The notes under the pieces were generated by a model. That model searched no databases, was not told where the DNA came from, and saw only the letters and a list, made by a program, of their open reading frames with translations. A stretch of DNA of 8,790 bases. Source: Aliishimia sp963922415 (GTDB lineage Bacteria; Pseudomonadota; Alphaproteobacteria; Rhodobacterales; Rhodobacteraceae). The translations under genes and the position numbers were made by a program. Positions 1-6,027 of this stretch are shown here, piece by piece (the first letter of the stretch is position 1; every line of letters starts with the position of its first letter). The DNA lies in the NCBI GenBank assembly GCA_963922415.1, contig CAWUIP010000139.1, positions 1 through 8,790 on the forward strand. The letters are read 5' to 3'.

Positions 1-91
1 CCTCACAGGTGGCCCCATGCCGTAACATGTTCTCGGTCATCCCATAGATGTGCCGATGATCCAGCCCAAGTGCCACGCACCGCACATTCAT
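1..91 (-). CDS. Gfo/Idh/MocA-family oxidoreductase, N-terminal fragment (cut by window edge)
   Basis: The first 30 codons of a gene read leftward from an ATG at 91-89 and continue past the window edge. The peptide starts MNVRCVALGLDHRHIYGM and goes on TENMLRHGATCE. A short beta strand, then a GLDHRHIY loop, then a helix ending in a hydrophilic turn is the usual opening of one Gfo/Idh/MocA subgroup, where this loop begins the NAD(P)-binding Rossmann fold. The ATG overlaps the TGA of the preceding oxidoreductase (ATGA, 91-88), so the two are probably translationally coupled and co-transcribed. With 30 residues visible, the family call rests on this signature and on the neighbour. Substrate and length are unknown. 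Confidence 0.7.
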   Translation of the reverse strand, partial: MNVRCVALGLDHRHIYGMTENMLRHGATCE

Positions 92-1107
92 AGCTTCACA
101 ACCTTTTCTGTCCGTCCGCTTTTGCTGGCGCGCTCCATCGCGTCGATCACCGCATGCGACATCAATGCGGCGCGGCCCGAAGCCATGGGCGCGCACCCCG
201 CGCGGAGCGCCGCCGCGAAGTCTTCGACAATGCCCTGATGCCAGGCGTGGGTGAAGGCCATCGGGTCCGCGCCGCCGCCTGTGGCACTTGCTTCCCCGAC
301 CTGGTCTTCGGTGCCGTCCAATCGGCGCAGGGTCAAAACCCCCTCCGCCAGAGTTGCCGCTGCGGTCGTGCCTTGGACAAAAATGCTCTCAGCCTGTCCA
401 GGATAGGCCGCTGTCGTTGCCATCAGCGTGCCCACCGCCCCGCTTTCAAACTGCAATAGGGCCCCCGCCCAGTCTTCGGCCTCCAAGCGGTGCAGCGGCG
501 TCGTCCGCATCAGCGCCTGGACCTGCACAACAGGTCCCGCCAGCCACAGCGCCAAGTCCAGCGTGTGGATCGCTTGGGTCAGCATCACCCCGCCGCCATC
601 GCGCGCATAGGTGCCGCGGCCCGGCGCATCGTAATAGCTTTGATCGCGCCACCACTGCACGCGGATCTCGACCTGCACGATCTCGCCCAACTGGCCTGCC
701 GCAATTGCTGCCCGCAACGCCTGCGACGCCGCACGCGCGCGGTGCTGAAAGACGACACCCAAGGGCACCGCCGCAGCTTGGCAGAGTGCCACGATCTCTT
801 GCGCGGCCGCCAGCGTGCGCTCAAGCGGCTTTTCCAGCAAGATCGGTATCCCGGCCGCCGCCAAAGCCGACACCGTCTCAACGCGCGCATCTGGCGGCGT
901 TGTCACAATTGCAAAATCAAGCGTGTCATCGGCAACAAGCGCACCCAGATCGCCGTAAACCCGAGGAATAGCATGGGCCTCCGCGAAAGCTTGGGCGCGT
1001 GCCACATCCCGCCCCAAGACACCGACCAAGCTCACCCGGTCACTGGCCTGGCACGCGGCCATATGCGTTCCAGCCACCATCCCGTGGCCGATCAGAGCAC
1101 ATCTCAT
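88..1107 (-). CDS. Gfo/Idh/MocA-family NAD(P)-dependent oxidoreductase
   Basis: A 339-residue protein of normal length for this family, which oxidises or reduces a hydroxyl of a sugar, inositol or sugar derivative with NAD(P) in the cytoplasm. An N-terminal Rossmann fold carries a GHGMVA turn (residues 7-12) in place of the commoner GxGxxG. The strand ending in IVTTPP (67-72) precedes the family's EKP motif (E92-K93-P94), whose lysine is catalytic in characterised members. The C-terminal domain has GGGVMLTQAIHTLDL (171-185), where His181 and Asp184 match the GGG...H..D motif; a glutamine stands where many members have Asp in LxDxG. The start is the ATG at 1107, preceded by a strong GGAGG; an upstream in-frame start at 1212 has no such site and would overlap uxaC. 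It is followed by a second family member (ATGA overlap) and diverges from uxaC, suggesting a role in supplying or processing hexuronates or their glycosides. The substrate cannot be deduced. Confidence 0.9.
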   Translation of the reverse strand: MRCALIGHGMVAGTHMAACQASDRVSLVGVLGRDVARAQAFAEAHAIPRVYGDLGALVADDTLDFAIVTTPPDARVETVSALAAAGIPILLEKPLERTLAAAQEIVALCQAAAVPLGVVFQHRARAASQALRAAIAAGQLGEIVQVEIRVQWWRDQSYYDAPGRGTYARDGGGVMLTQAIHTLDLALWLAGPVVQVQALMRTTPLHRLEAEDWAGALLQFESGAVGTLMATTAAYPGQAESIFVQGTTAAATLAEGVLTLRRLDGTEDQVGEASATGGGADPMAFTHAWHQGIVEDFAAALRAGCAPMASGRAALMSHAVIDAMERASKSGRTEKVVKL

Positions 1108-1113
1108 GGCTCT

Positions 1114-1118
1114 CCTCC
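1114..1118 (-). promoter_or_regulatory. Shine-Dalgarno of the Gfo/Idh gene
   Basis: GGAGG on the minus strand, 6 nt before the ATG at 1107. This strong site sets the start of the oxidoreductase at 1107 instead of the longer reading frame opening at 1212. Confidence 0.8.
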
Positions 1119-1183
1119 CTGGCCCATAAGCTGCCCGGTTTTGACTGGACTTGGAAGCCCAGTTTGCACAACTGTGCGCGGAA

Positions 1184-1189
1184 AAGGAG
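1184..1189 (+). promoter_or_regulatory. Shine-Dalgarno of uxaC
   Basis: AAGGAG on the plus strand, 6 nt before the ATG at 1196. It selects that ATG over an upstream in-frame TTG at 1151 that would add 15 residues not resembling the family N-terminus. Confidence 0.8.
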
Positions 1190-1195
1190 AGGCGT

Positions 1196-2542
1196 ATGCT
1201 GACTTTATCCAACCCGGCAGAGTCGCTGTATCAAGGCATTCGGGATTTGCCCATCGTGTCGCCGCACGGGCATTGCGACCCCGCGTGGTTTGCGACCGAC
1301 ACTGCCTTTGCGGACCCCGCGCAGTTGCTGGTGGTGCCCGATCACTACGTGTTTCGTATGCTCTATTCGCAAGGTATCCCATTGGAACGCTTGGGCATTG
1401 GCGGCGCGGATGCCGACCCGCGGGAGGTCTTTCGGATCTTCGCCGCCCACTGGCACCTGTTTCTGGGCACGCCGTCGCAGCTTTGGATCGAATACGTTCT
1501 GGCCGAAACCTTGGGCGTGGACGCGCGTCTGAGCGCAGGGACAGCCGACCACATCTACGACGCAATTGCCGAACGCCTCGCCGATCCCAGCTTCCGCCCG
1601 CGCGCGCTCTTTGAACGCTTTGGGATCGAGGTTTTGGCCACCACCGACGGCGCGCTCGACGATTTGGCCCACCACCAGGCGATCGCGGCAAGCGATTGGG
1701 GCGGACGCGTGATCCCAACCTTTCGACCCGATGGCGTCCTGGATCCAATGGATGCGGGGTTTGTGGCCAATGTGGACCGGATGGGCGCGCTTACCAGCTG
1801 CGATGTGGGCAGCTTCGCCGGGTATCTTGAGGCCTTGCGCGCCCGCCGCGCGGTCTTCAAAGCGCAGGGCGCGACGGCGACGGACCACGCGCAAGAGCAG
1901 GTTGAAACGCACTGGCTCAGCGACCCGGCAGCCGTCTATGCGCGGGTTCGCGCCGGATCAGACTCCGCGACGGCGCGCGCCTTTTACGGCCATATGCTGG
2001 TCGAGATGGCACAGATGTCTGTCGAGGACGGACTTGTCATGCAACTGCATGGCGGGTCGCGGCGTAACACCAACCACGCGGTTCTGTCCCGGTTTGGCCG
2101 CGACAAGGGCGCCGATATCCCGATTGCGACGGATTGGGTGCGCGGGCTTGATGTGCTGCTGAACCGTGTGGGCAACCATCCTGACTTCCGCATGATCCTC
2201 TTCACGCTCGACGAAACCACCTATGCCCGCGAGCTGGCGCCTATGGCCGGGCATTGGCCTGCGCTTCGCATCGGACCGCCCTGGTGGTTCCACGACAGCG
2301 CCGCCGGGATTGCCCGGTTCTTTGACCAAGTGGTTGAGACCGCGGGGTACGAGAACCTCGCCGGTTTCAATGACGATACACGCGCCTTTCTATCGATACC
2401 CGCGCGGCACGACCTGTGGCGGCGCGGTGTGGCGGAGCACTTGGCCACGCAGATGGCGCGCGGCTACTTTGGCCAAGACGTGGCGGAACATCTGGCAAAG
2501 CGTCTGGCGGTGGATTTGGCGCGCGAGGCATACCGGCTATGA
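1196..2542 (+). CDS. uxaC: Uronate isomerase (glucuronate/galacturonate isomerase)
   Basis: A 448-residue protein, close to the ~470 of the E. coli enzyme. UxaC interconverts D-glucuronate and D-fructuronate, and D-galacturonate and D-tagaturonate, as the first cytoplasmic step of hexuronate breakdown; it is a member of the amidohydrolase superfamily. Recognisable segments, in order: the N-terminal metal-type HGHCDP (24-29, HxH at 24/26), VLATTDG (146-152), IPTFRPD (173-179), GATATDH (225-231), MQLHGGSRRNTN (282-293), LFTLDETTYARE (335-346), PPWWFHDS (361-368) and DDTRAFLSIPARHDLWRR (393-410), which carries the conserved late Asp and the Arg-His pair. The start has a good Shine-Dalgarno. The stop overlaps the next start (ATGA, 2539-2542), so it forms a coupled pair with the ketouronate reductase that would use its product. 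The sequence does not decide between glucuronate and galacturonate as the main substrate. Confidence 0.95.
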   Translation: MLTLSNPAESLYQGIRDLPIVSPHGHCDPAWFATDTAFADPAQLLVVPDHYVFRMLYSQGIPLERLGIGGADADPREVFRIFAAHWHLFLGTPSQLWIEYVLAETLGVDARLSAGTADHIYDAIAERLADPSFRPRALFERFGIEVLATTDGALDDLAHHQAIAASDWGGRVIPTFRPDGVLDPMDAGFVANVDRMGALTSCDVGSFAGYLEALRARRAVFKAQGATATDHAQEQVETHWLSDPAAVYARVRAGSDSATARAFYGHMLVEMAQMSVEDGLVMQLHGGSRRNTNHAVLSRFGRDKGADIPIATDWVRGLDVLLNRVGNHPDFRMILFTLDETTYARELAPMAGHWPALRIGPPWWFHDSAAGIARFFDQVVETAGYENLAGFNDDTRAFLSIPARHDLWRRGVAEHLATQMARGYFGQDVAEHLAKRLAVDLAREAYRL

Positions 2543-3735
2543 CCACGATTTTGCACTTTGGACCGGGCAACTTCTTTCGCGCGCATTTGGCGGAATACAC
2601 GTTTGATGCGGGTGGTTGGGTGATTGAAGCGGTCTCGCTACGTTCGGCGGATGTCGCAGACGCCTTCGCCGCGCATGGGCCAAGCTACACGCTGGCGGTC
2701 CAAGGCCAAGAGCCGCGGCAGATCGATGTGATCACACAGGTGCATGTAGCGCCGCGCGACCCGGGCGCGGTCTTGGCGCGCATCGCGGACCCTGCGGTCA
2801 CCATCATCTCGGCCACCGTGACGGAGAAAGGCTATCACCTGGACGGGGCCGGTCGCCTGGACCTCGCGGACCCGGTTATCGCAGCAGAGCTGACCGGAGG
2901 GCCGCAAAGCCTCATCGGATATCTGGCCCATGGTTTGGCGCAGCGGTCCGCACCCGTCACGATCCTGTCTTGCGACAACCGTGTGGGCAATGGCCGGGCC
3001 TTGGAAGCGGCGGTGCGGGATTTTGCGGCGGCGGCGGGGGTTGAGATCACCTGTGATACGCGCTGTCCCAACGCGATGGTGGACCGGATCACGCCCGCGA
3101 CCACAGAAGACCAGATCGCCGCGACAGGCGATCCGATGGTGGTGCCGTGTGAGGCGTTCAAGGAATGGGTGATCGAGGACCGGTTCGCAGGTCCGCGCCC
3201 GGCTTGGCCAGGGGTGCAATTCGTCGAAGACGTCGCCCCGCATGAGTTGCGCAAGCTGCGCATGTTGAACGGGGCGCATTCATATCTGGCCTATGCTGGT
3301 GCCCTGAAAGGCCACACCTATGTGCATGAAGCGGTCGCCGATCCGGATCTGCGCACGGGCGTGCGCGCGCTCATGTCCGAAGCCGCCGCGACGTTGCCAG
3401 AGGTGGTGCGGGCCCAGGCCGCACCCTACGCAGATGCGCTGATATCCCGGTTTGAGAACCCGCACCTGAACCACGCGCTGCGTCAGATCGCGATGGACGG
3501 GTCGCAAAAGCTGCCCTACCGCATTGTGGATAGCCTGCGCGCGCGGGGCGCGGCGGCGTCGCCCGCCTTGGTCGGTGCATTGCGGGCCTGGGTTGAATTC
3601 TGCCGGACAGAGACTGCCGCCGGTCGCGCCTTGCAGGACCCAAACGCAGAGGCTTTGGCAAAGGCACAGACGGATCAAGACTTCATGCGTGTTTTGGGCG
3701 CCGAGGACATGGCGGCGCGCCTGGCCAAGTCCTAG
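2539..3735 (+). CDS. uxuB: Mannitol-dehydrogenase-family ketouronate reductase (UxuB-like fructuronate reductase)
   Basis: A 398-residue polyol/mannitol dehydrogenase-family protein, predicted to reduce D-fructuronate to D-mannonate with NADH. The N-terminal Rossmann part opens with LHFGPGNFFRAHLAEY (5-20), matching the GxGxFxRAH signature of UxuB and mannitol dehydrogenases. It continues with TEKGYH (95-100), SCDNRVGNG (144-152) and the MVDRITPATTED segment (180-191). The C-terminal domain holds the catalytic K-x4-N-x2-H as Lys239, Asn244 and His247, then ENPHLNHALRQIAMDGSQK (306-324). The start lies within the uxaC stop (ATGA), with a weak GAGG about 10 nt upstream, so coupling is likely. 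It is roughly 90 residues shorter than E. coli UxuB, missing mainly N-terminal and connecting sequence; all motifs remain. Tagaturonate reductase (UxaB) is an alternative. The RAH motif favours UxuB or a general polyol dehydrogenase, and the uxaC partnership favours a ketouronate substrate. Confidence 0.75.
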   Translation: MTTILHFGPGNFFRAHLAEYTFDAGGWVIEAVSLRSADVADAFAAHGPSYTLAVQGQEPRQIDVITQVHVAPRDPGAVLARIADPAVTIISATVTEKGYHLDGAGRLDLADPVIAAELTGGPQSLIGYLAHGLAQRSAPVTILSCDNRVGNGRALEAAVRDFAAAAGVEITCDTRCPNAMVDRITPATTEDQIAATGDPMVVPCEAFKEWVIEDRFAGPRPAWPGVQFVEDVAPHELRKLRMLNGAHSYLAYAGALKGHTYVHEAVADPDLRTGVRALMSEAAATLPEVVRAQAAPYADALISRFENPHLNHALRQIAMDGSQKLPYRIVDSLRARGAAASPALVGALRAWVEFCRTETAAGRALQDPNAEALAKAQTDQDFMRVLGAEDMAARLAKS

Positions 3736-4115
3736 CCCAAGACCCCGCCAATCCCGTAGGTCTGCAAGACATCCAGGGGCACCACCTCCAGCGCGCGCTT
3801 ATGCGTGGCGCTTAGCTTTACGCGTGGCGCGCAGCCTTCCTCGTGGGCCTGCAGGAACCGCGAGGCACACAGGCACCAGTGGTCACCCGGCTTTAGCCCC
3901 GCAAAGCGAAACTCTGGGCGCGGTGTCGAGAGGTCATTTCCCACGTATTTCGAAAAGGCCAAAAACTCTGCCGTCATCACGGCGCAGACCGTGTGGCTGC
4001 CCTGATCGCCTGCGCAGGTGTTGCAGTGACCATCCCGAAAGAAGCCCGTCACCGGGTCGAACGAACAGGATTCAAGCGGGCCATCCATCACGTTCACACT
4101 GTCATCTGGTTCCAT
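3732..4115 (-). CDS. DUF2237 family protein
   Basis: A 127-residue protein matching the small, strongly conserved DUF2237 family of unknown function. The hallmarks are NVMDGPLESCSFDPVTGFFRDG (8-29), HTVCAVMTAEFLAFS (41-55), GNDLSTPRPEF (59-69), GLKPGDHWCLCASR (73-86) and ATHKRALEVVPLDVL (103-117). Seven cysteines (17, 31, 34, 44, 81, 83, 95), including CNTC and CLC pairs, suggest metal binding or redox chemistry, but no activity is established to my knowledge. The start has an AAAGGA site 7 nt upstream. It lies 16 nt behind the DUF2332 gene and is the last gene of the leftward unit. Its TAG stop overlaps the uxuB-like TAG on the opposite strand, so there is no room for a terminator between the two units. 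Confidence 0.9.
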   Translation of the reverse strand: MEPDDSVNVMDGPLESCSFDPVTGFFRDGHCNTCAGDQGSHTVCAVMTAEFLAFSKYVGNDLSTPRPEFRFAGLKPGDHWCLCASRFLQAHEEGCAPRVKLSATHKRALEVVPLDVLQTYGIGGVLG

Positions 4116-4131
4116 TCGAGTGTCCTTTCTC

Positions 4132-5175
4132 TTAGAGCGCCGGTGGCGACCAGCGCACCCAGCGACCGTGAAAATCCGCGCGGCCCAAAGACACGGTCTC
4201 GCCGCTAGGCCATATCTGCAACGTCAGCGCGGCCCCGCCGAGCCCATTCAAATCGCCATCGGTTTCAAGTTGCAGCCAGGCCAAGGGCCGGGTTTCGGTG
4301 GCGGCCGCCCCGGCGGCTTCAAACAGCGCAACACCGCGCGCTTGCGCGTCTTGGGGGAAATATTGCCAGGCGATGGTGTTTTGAACCAAGTGCAAATGCC
4401 CTTCTGGCGCGTCCGCCAGCCGCGTCTCCAACCAGGTGATGGCGTCGCCTGCCTCGACCGGTGCAGGGACGGCGCCAGCGGCGGCACGTGTCATCGCCAA
4501 ACGCTCCGGCTGATCGGGCCAAAGGTAGGACGACAAACGCAGCAAATCGTCAGGCCGCGTTGGATCCAAGGGGGACAGGTCCACGCCGCGCCGCCCGGCG
4601 ACCCGAGGAGCGGTTCCGATGGGCGCCGGACCGTCCCAGTCGGGCGTCAGCGTCACAACTGCATCCTCGGCGCCCAACCGCCAGTCTGGGCCTTGCAGCG
4701 CGAATTGATCCCACATCAGGTTCAAACCGCCCGAAGCGCCAAGCTCCGACAGCCAAATGGGCAAGCCAAAGCGCGTGGCGGCGAGGTACGCGCCGGGGAT
4801 CAGCGCGGCAGACCGGCGCAACTCGTTGGTTTGGGGTGGGCTCTTGATCCAGTCGGTCAGAAACGCGTCATGGCTGTGAAGCGCATCCAGAATGCCAGCG
4901 CGAAAGGCCGCATCGTCCGGCTGGTGCCGCGGATAAAGGGCCGCGAGCCCGGGTGTGTCTTTCAACCGCAAAGCATGCAGCCCGCCCGCAATCCGCAAAG
5001 GCAGAGAGTGTCCTGCAGGCCCCACATCGCCAGCATAAGCCGCGCAAGCTTGCGCCAGGGCCGTATCGGTGGGCCAGGCTTCGGCCAAGAGCGCGAAGAG
5101 CCGCGCCATAAAAGGAGACCCCAAGTTGCCACAGGCCGTGGACTGATGCCGGAACGCGTCAAGGAGCGCCGTCAC
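4132..5175 (-). CDS. DUF2332 family protein (possible methyltransferase-like fold)
   Basis: A 347-residue protein of the uncharacterised DUF2332 family. Family-like segments are the N-terminal helix with SPFMARLFALLAE (20-32), HSLPLRIAGGLHALRL (56-71), SELGASGGLNLMWDQF (143-158), RRGVDLSPLDP (195-205), SSYLWPDQPERL (215-226) and HLVQNTIAWQYF (262-273). The E-L-G-x-S-x-G-L-N loop after a hydrophobic strand resembles motif I of Rossmann-type SAM-dependent methyltransferases; that likeness is my inference, not a known function. The start is GTG at 5175, overlapping the pth TGA (GTGA, 5175-5172), with GGAGA 7 nt upstream; the next in-frame Met is at residue 23. The overlap implies translational coupling to pth. 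The DUF2237 gene follows after 16 nt. Confidence 0.85.
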   Translation of the reverse strand: MTALLDAFRHQSTACGNLGSPFMARLFALLAEAWPTDTALAQACAAYAGDVGPAGHSLPLRIAGGLHALRLKDTPGLAALYPRHQPDDAAFRAGILDALHSHDAFLTDWIKSPPQTNELRRSAALIPGAYLAATRFGLPIWLSELGASGGLNLMWDQFALQGPDWRLGAEDAVVTLTPDWDGPAPIGTAPRVAGRRGVDLSPLDPTRPDDLLRLSSYLWPDQPERLAMTRAAAGAVPAPVEAGDAITWLETRLADAPEGHLHLVQNTIAWQYFPQDAQARGVALFEAAGAAATETRPLAWLQLETDGDLNGLGGAALTLQIWPSGETVSLGRADFHGRWVRWSPPAL

Positions 5176-5864
5176 CGGAACTTCTCCATCAACCGTTGAA
5201 GAGGCGATTTTGGGGCGTCTTCCGTCGGGCGTTCAGGTGCGGCATCGGACGGCTTAGCTTTGGCAGGGCCGCTCTTCGTCCCGGTCCCAGACCGTGGCGG
5301 GGCAACGCGCAGCGACACCGCGTTCAGAAACTTGCCGCCATCAAGCGCCGCCAAATGCGGCGCACCATCGGCAACACCGCGAATGACGTCGTCGAGCCAA
5401 TCTTGGTCCGCTTTGGCAAAGTCGCGCAGCACATATCCCGGCACCGCATCCTTGTGGCCCGGATGGCCCACGCCCAGCCGCACCCGCGCATACGCCTCGC
5501 CAATGTGGCCATGCACCGACCGCAGCCCGTTATGGCCTGCATGTCCGCCACCTGTTTTGAACTTCACCTTGGCAGGGGCGAGATCAATTTCGTCGTGTAA
5601 AACAACAACGTCTTCGGGCGCGAGTTTGTAGAACCGCATCGCCTCGCCCACGGCCTGGCCAGAGCGGTTCATGAAGGTTTCAGGCTTGAGCAGCACAACC
5701 TTCTCAGACCCTAGGCGTCCCTCGCTGATCTGGCCTTGAAACTTCGTCTTCCAGGGCGAGAACCCGTGATCCTCGGCGATCCGATCCACGGCCATAAAGC
5801 CAATGTTATGCCGGTTGCGGGCGTATTTCGCACCCGGATTGCCGAGCCCTACAATCAGTTTCAT
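5172..5864 (-). CDS. pth: Peptidyl-tRNA hydrolase
   Basis: A 230-residue Pth, which cleaves the ester of peptidyl-tRNAs dropped from ribosomes and so recycles tRNA; normally essential. The core is clear: MKLIVGLGNPGAKYARNRHNIG (1-22) with Asn9 and catalytic His19, KPETFMNRSGQAV (60-72) with Asn66, LHDEIDL (89-95) with Asp91, and GGGHAGHNGLRS (105-116) with His111 and Asn112. These correspond to E. coli Asn10, His20, Asn68, Asp93 and Asn114. The catalytic domain ends near residue 187. A Pro/Ala/Lys-rich, probably disordered tail (about 188-230) ends in a short amphipathic stretch, PLQRLMEKFR, making it ~35 residues longer than E. coli Pth. A GGGGGA lies 5 nt before the ATG. It heads a coupled unit with DUF2332 and DUF2237, 163 bp downstream of kdgK. 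Confidence 0.97.
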   Translation of the reverse strand: MKLIVGLGNPGAKYARNRHNIGFMAVDRIAEDHGFSPWKTKFQGQISEGRLGSEKVVLLKPETFMNRSGQAVGEAMRFYKLAPEDVVVLHDEIDLAPAKVKFKTGGGHAGHNGLRSVHGHIGEAYARVRLGVGHPGHKDAVPGYVLRDFAKADQDWLDDVIRGVADGAPHLAALDGGKFLNAVSLRVAPPRSGTGTKSGPAKAKPSDAAPERPTEDAPKSPLQRLMEKFR

Positions 5865-6027
5865 CCCTGTCCCCCGCGTCTGGCACGGGCGCAGTTTACG
5901 GGGTTCGGTGCCGGAAGGGAACGGCTACAACACTTTGCGTTTTATATGACGTAAGTCGCATCGCGTTCCGCGTTCGAGCCGTCGGCGAGAGGCAGCGGAT
6001 CGCGATCCAAGTTCAACGCAAAGTGCT
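5865..6027. promoter_or_regulatory. kdgK-pth intergenic region, probable pth leader/promoter
   Basis: This 163-bp non-coding gap is the largest in the window and should hold the 3' end of the kdgK transcript and the pth promoter or leader. Reading toward pth (minus strand) there is a TATAAA at 5946-5941 that could serve as a -10, without a good -35 seventeen bases upstream. I see no GC stem followed by a T-run, so no ordinary intrinsic terminator. It also contains an inverted repeat, a 12-bp palindrome (GGATCGCGATCC, 5997-6008) and a tandem pair of CGCGTTC (5962-5975). No tRNA or open frame with coding character was found. Confidence 0.4.
5931..6025. repeat. 11-bp inverted repeat enclosing a 73-bp palindrome-rich insert
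   Basis: CACTTTGCGTT at 5931-5941 is the exact reverse complement of AACGCAAAGTG at 6015-6025, which begins 3 nt beyond the kdgK stop. In RNA the arms could close a 95-nt stem-loop on either strand. Inside are the 12-bp palindrome at 5997-6008, a small GCCG-T-CGGC dyad and the CGCGTTC tandem. No matching duplication flanks the arms, so it does not look like a small transposon. A structured leader or paired operators are possible. Only the repeat itself is certain. Confidence 0.6.

Larger units (their letters stand above)
1108..1195. promoter_or_regulatory. Divergent intergenic control region with two imperfect palindromes
   Basis: These 88 bp separate the start codons of the Gfo/Idh gene (leftward) and uxaC (rightward), so promoters for both units and any shared operator should lie here. 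Two dyads are visible: 1145-1162, CTGGACTT-GG-AAGCCCAG with one mismatched pair, and 1166-1177, GCACA-AC-TGTGC with perfect 5-bp arms. A TTGACT at 1141-1146 matches a -35 element reading toward uxaC, but the hexamer 17 bp downstream (TTGCAC) is a poor -10. No convincing promoter is seen for the leftward unit. The dyads are plausible sites for a GntR- or LacI-type sugar-acid repressor, but no regulator gene is present in the window. Confidence 0.45.

Noticed and set aside
490..1614. Long plus-strand open frame across the Gfo/Idh gene and into uxaC
   Set aside because: It runs antisense through a well-supported oxidoreductase and out of frame in uxaC. Its product is Arg/Pro/His-rich with no family motif, typical of a GC-rich shadow frame.
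1104..1912. Minus-strand open frames of 214 and 235 codons inside uxaC
   Set aside because: Antisense shadows of a strongly conserved enzyme, with Arg/Pro-rich products and no ribosome-binding sites that fit.
4120..5199. 359-codon plus-strand open frame opposite the DUF2332 gene
   Set aside because: Fully antisense to a gene with recognisable family motifs and a coupled start. The product is Arg/Gln/Pro-rich low-complexity sequence.
5931..6025. Inverted repeat as a small non-autonomous transposon (MITE)
   Set aside because: No flanking target duplication and no second copy in the window. The arms are also consistent with an RNA stem or operators.
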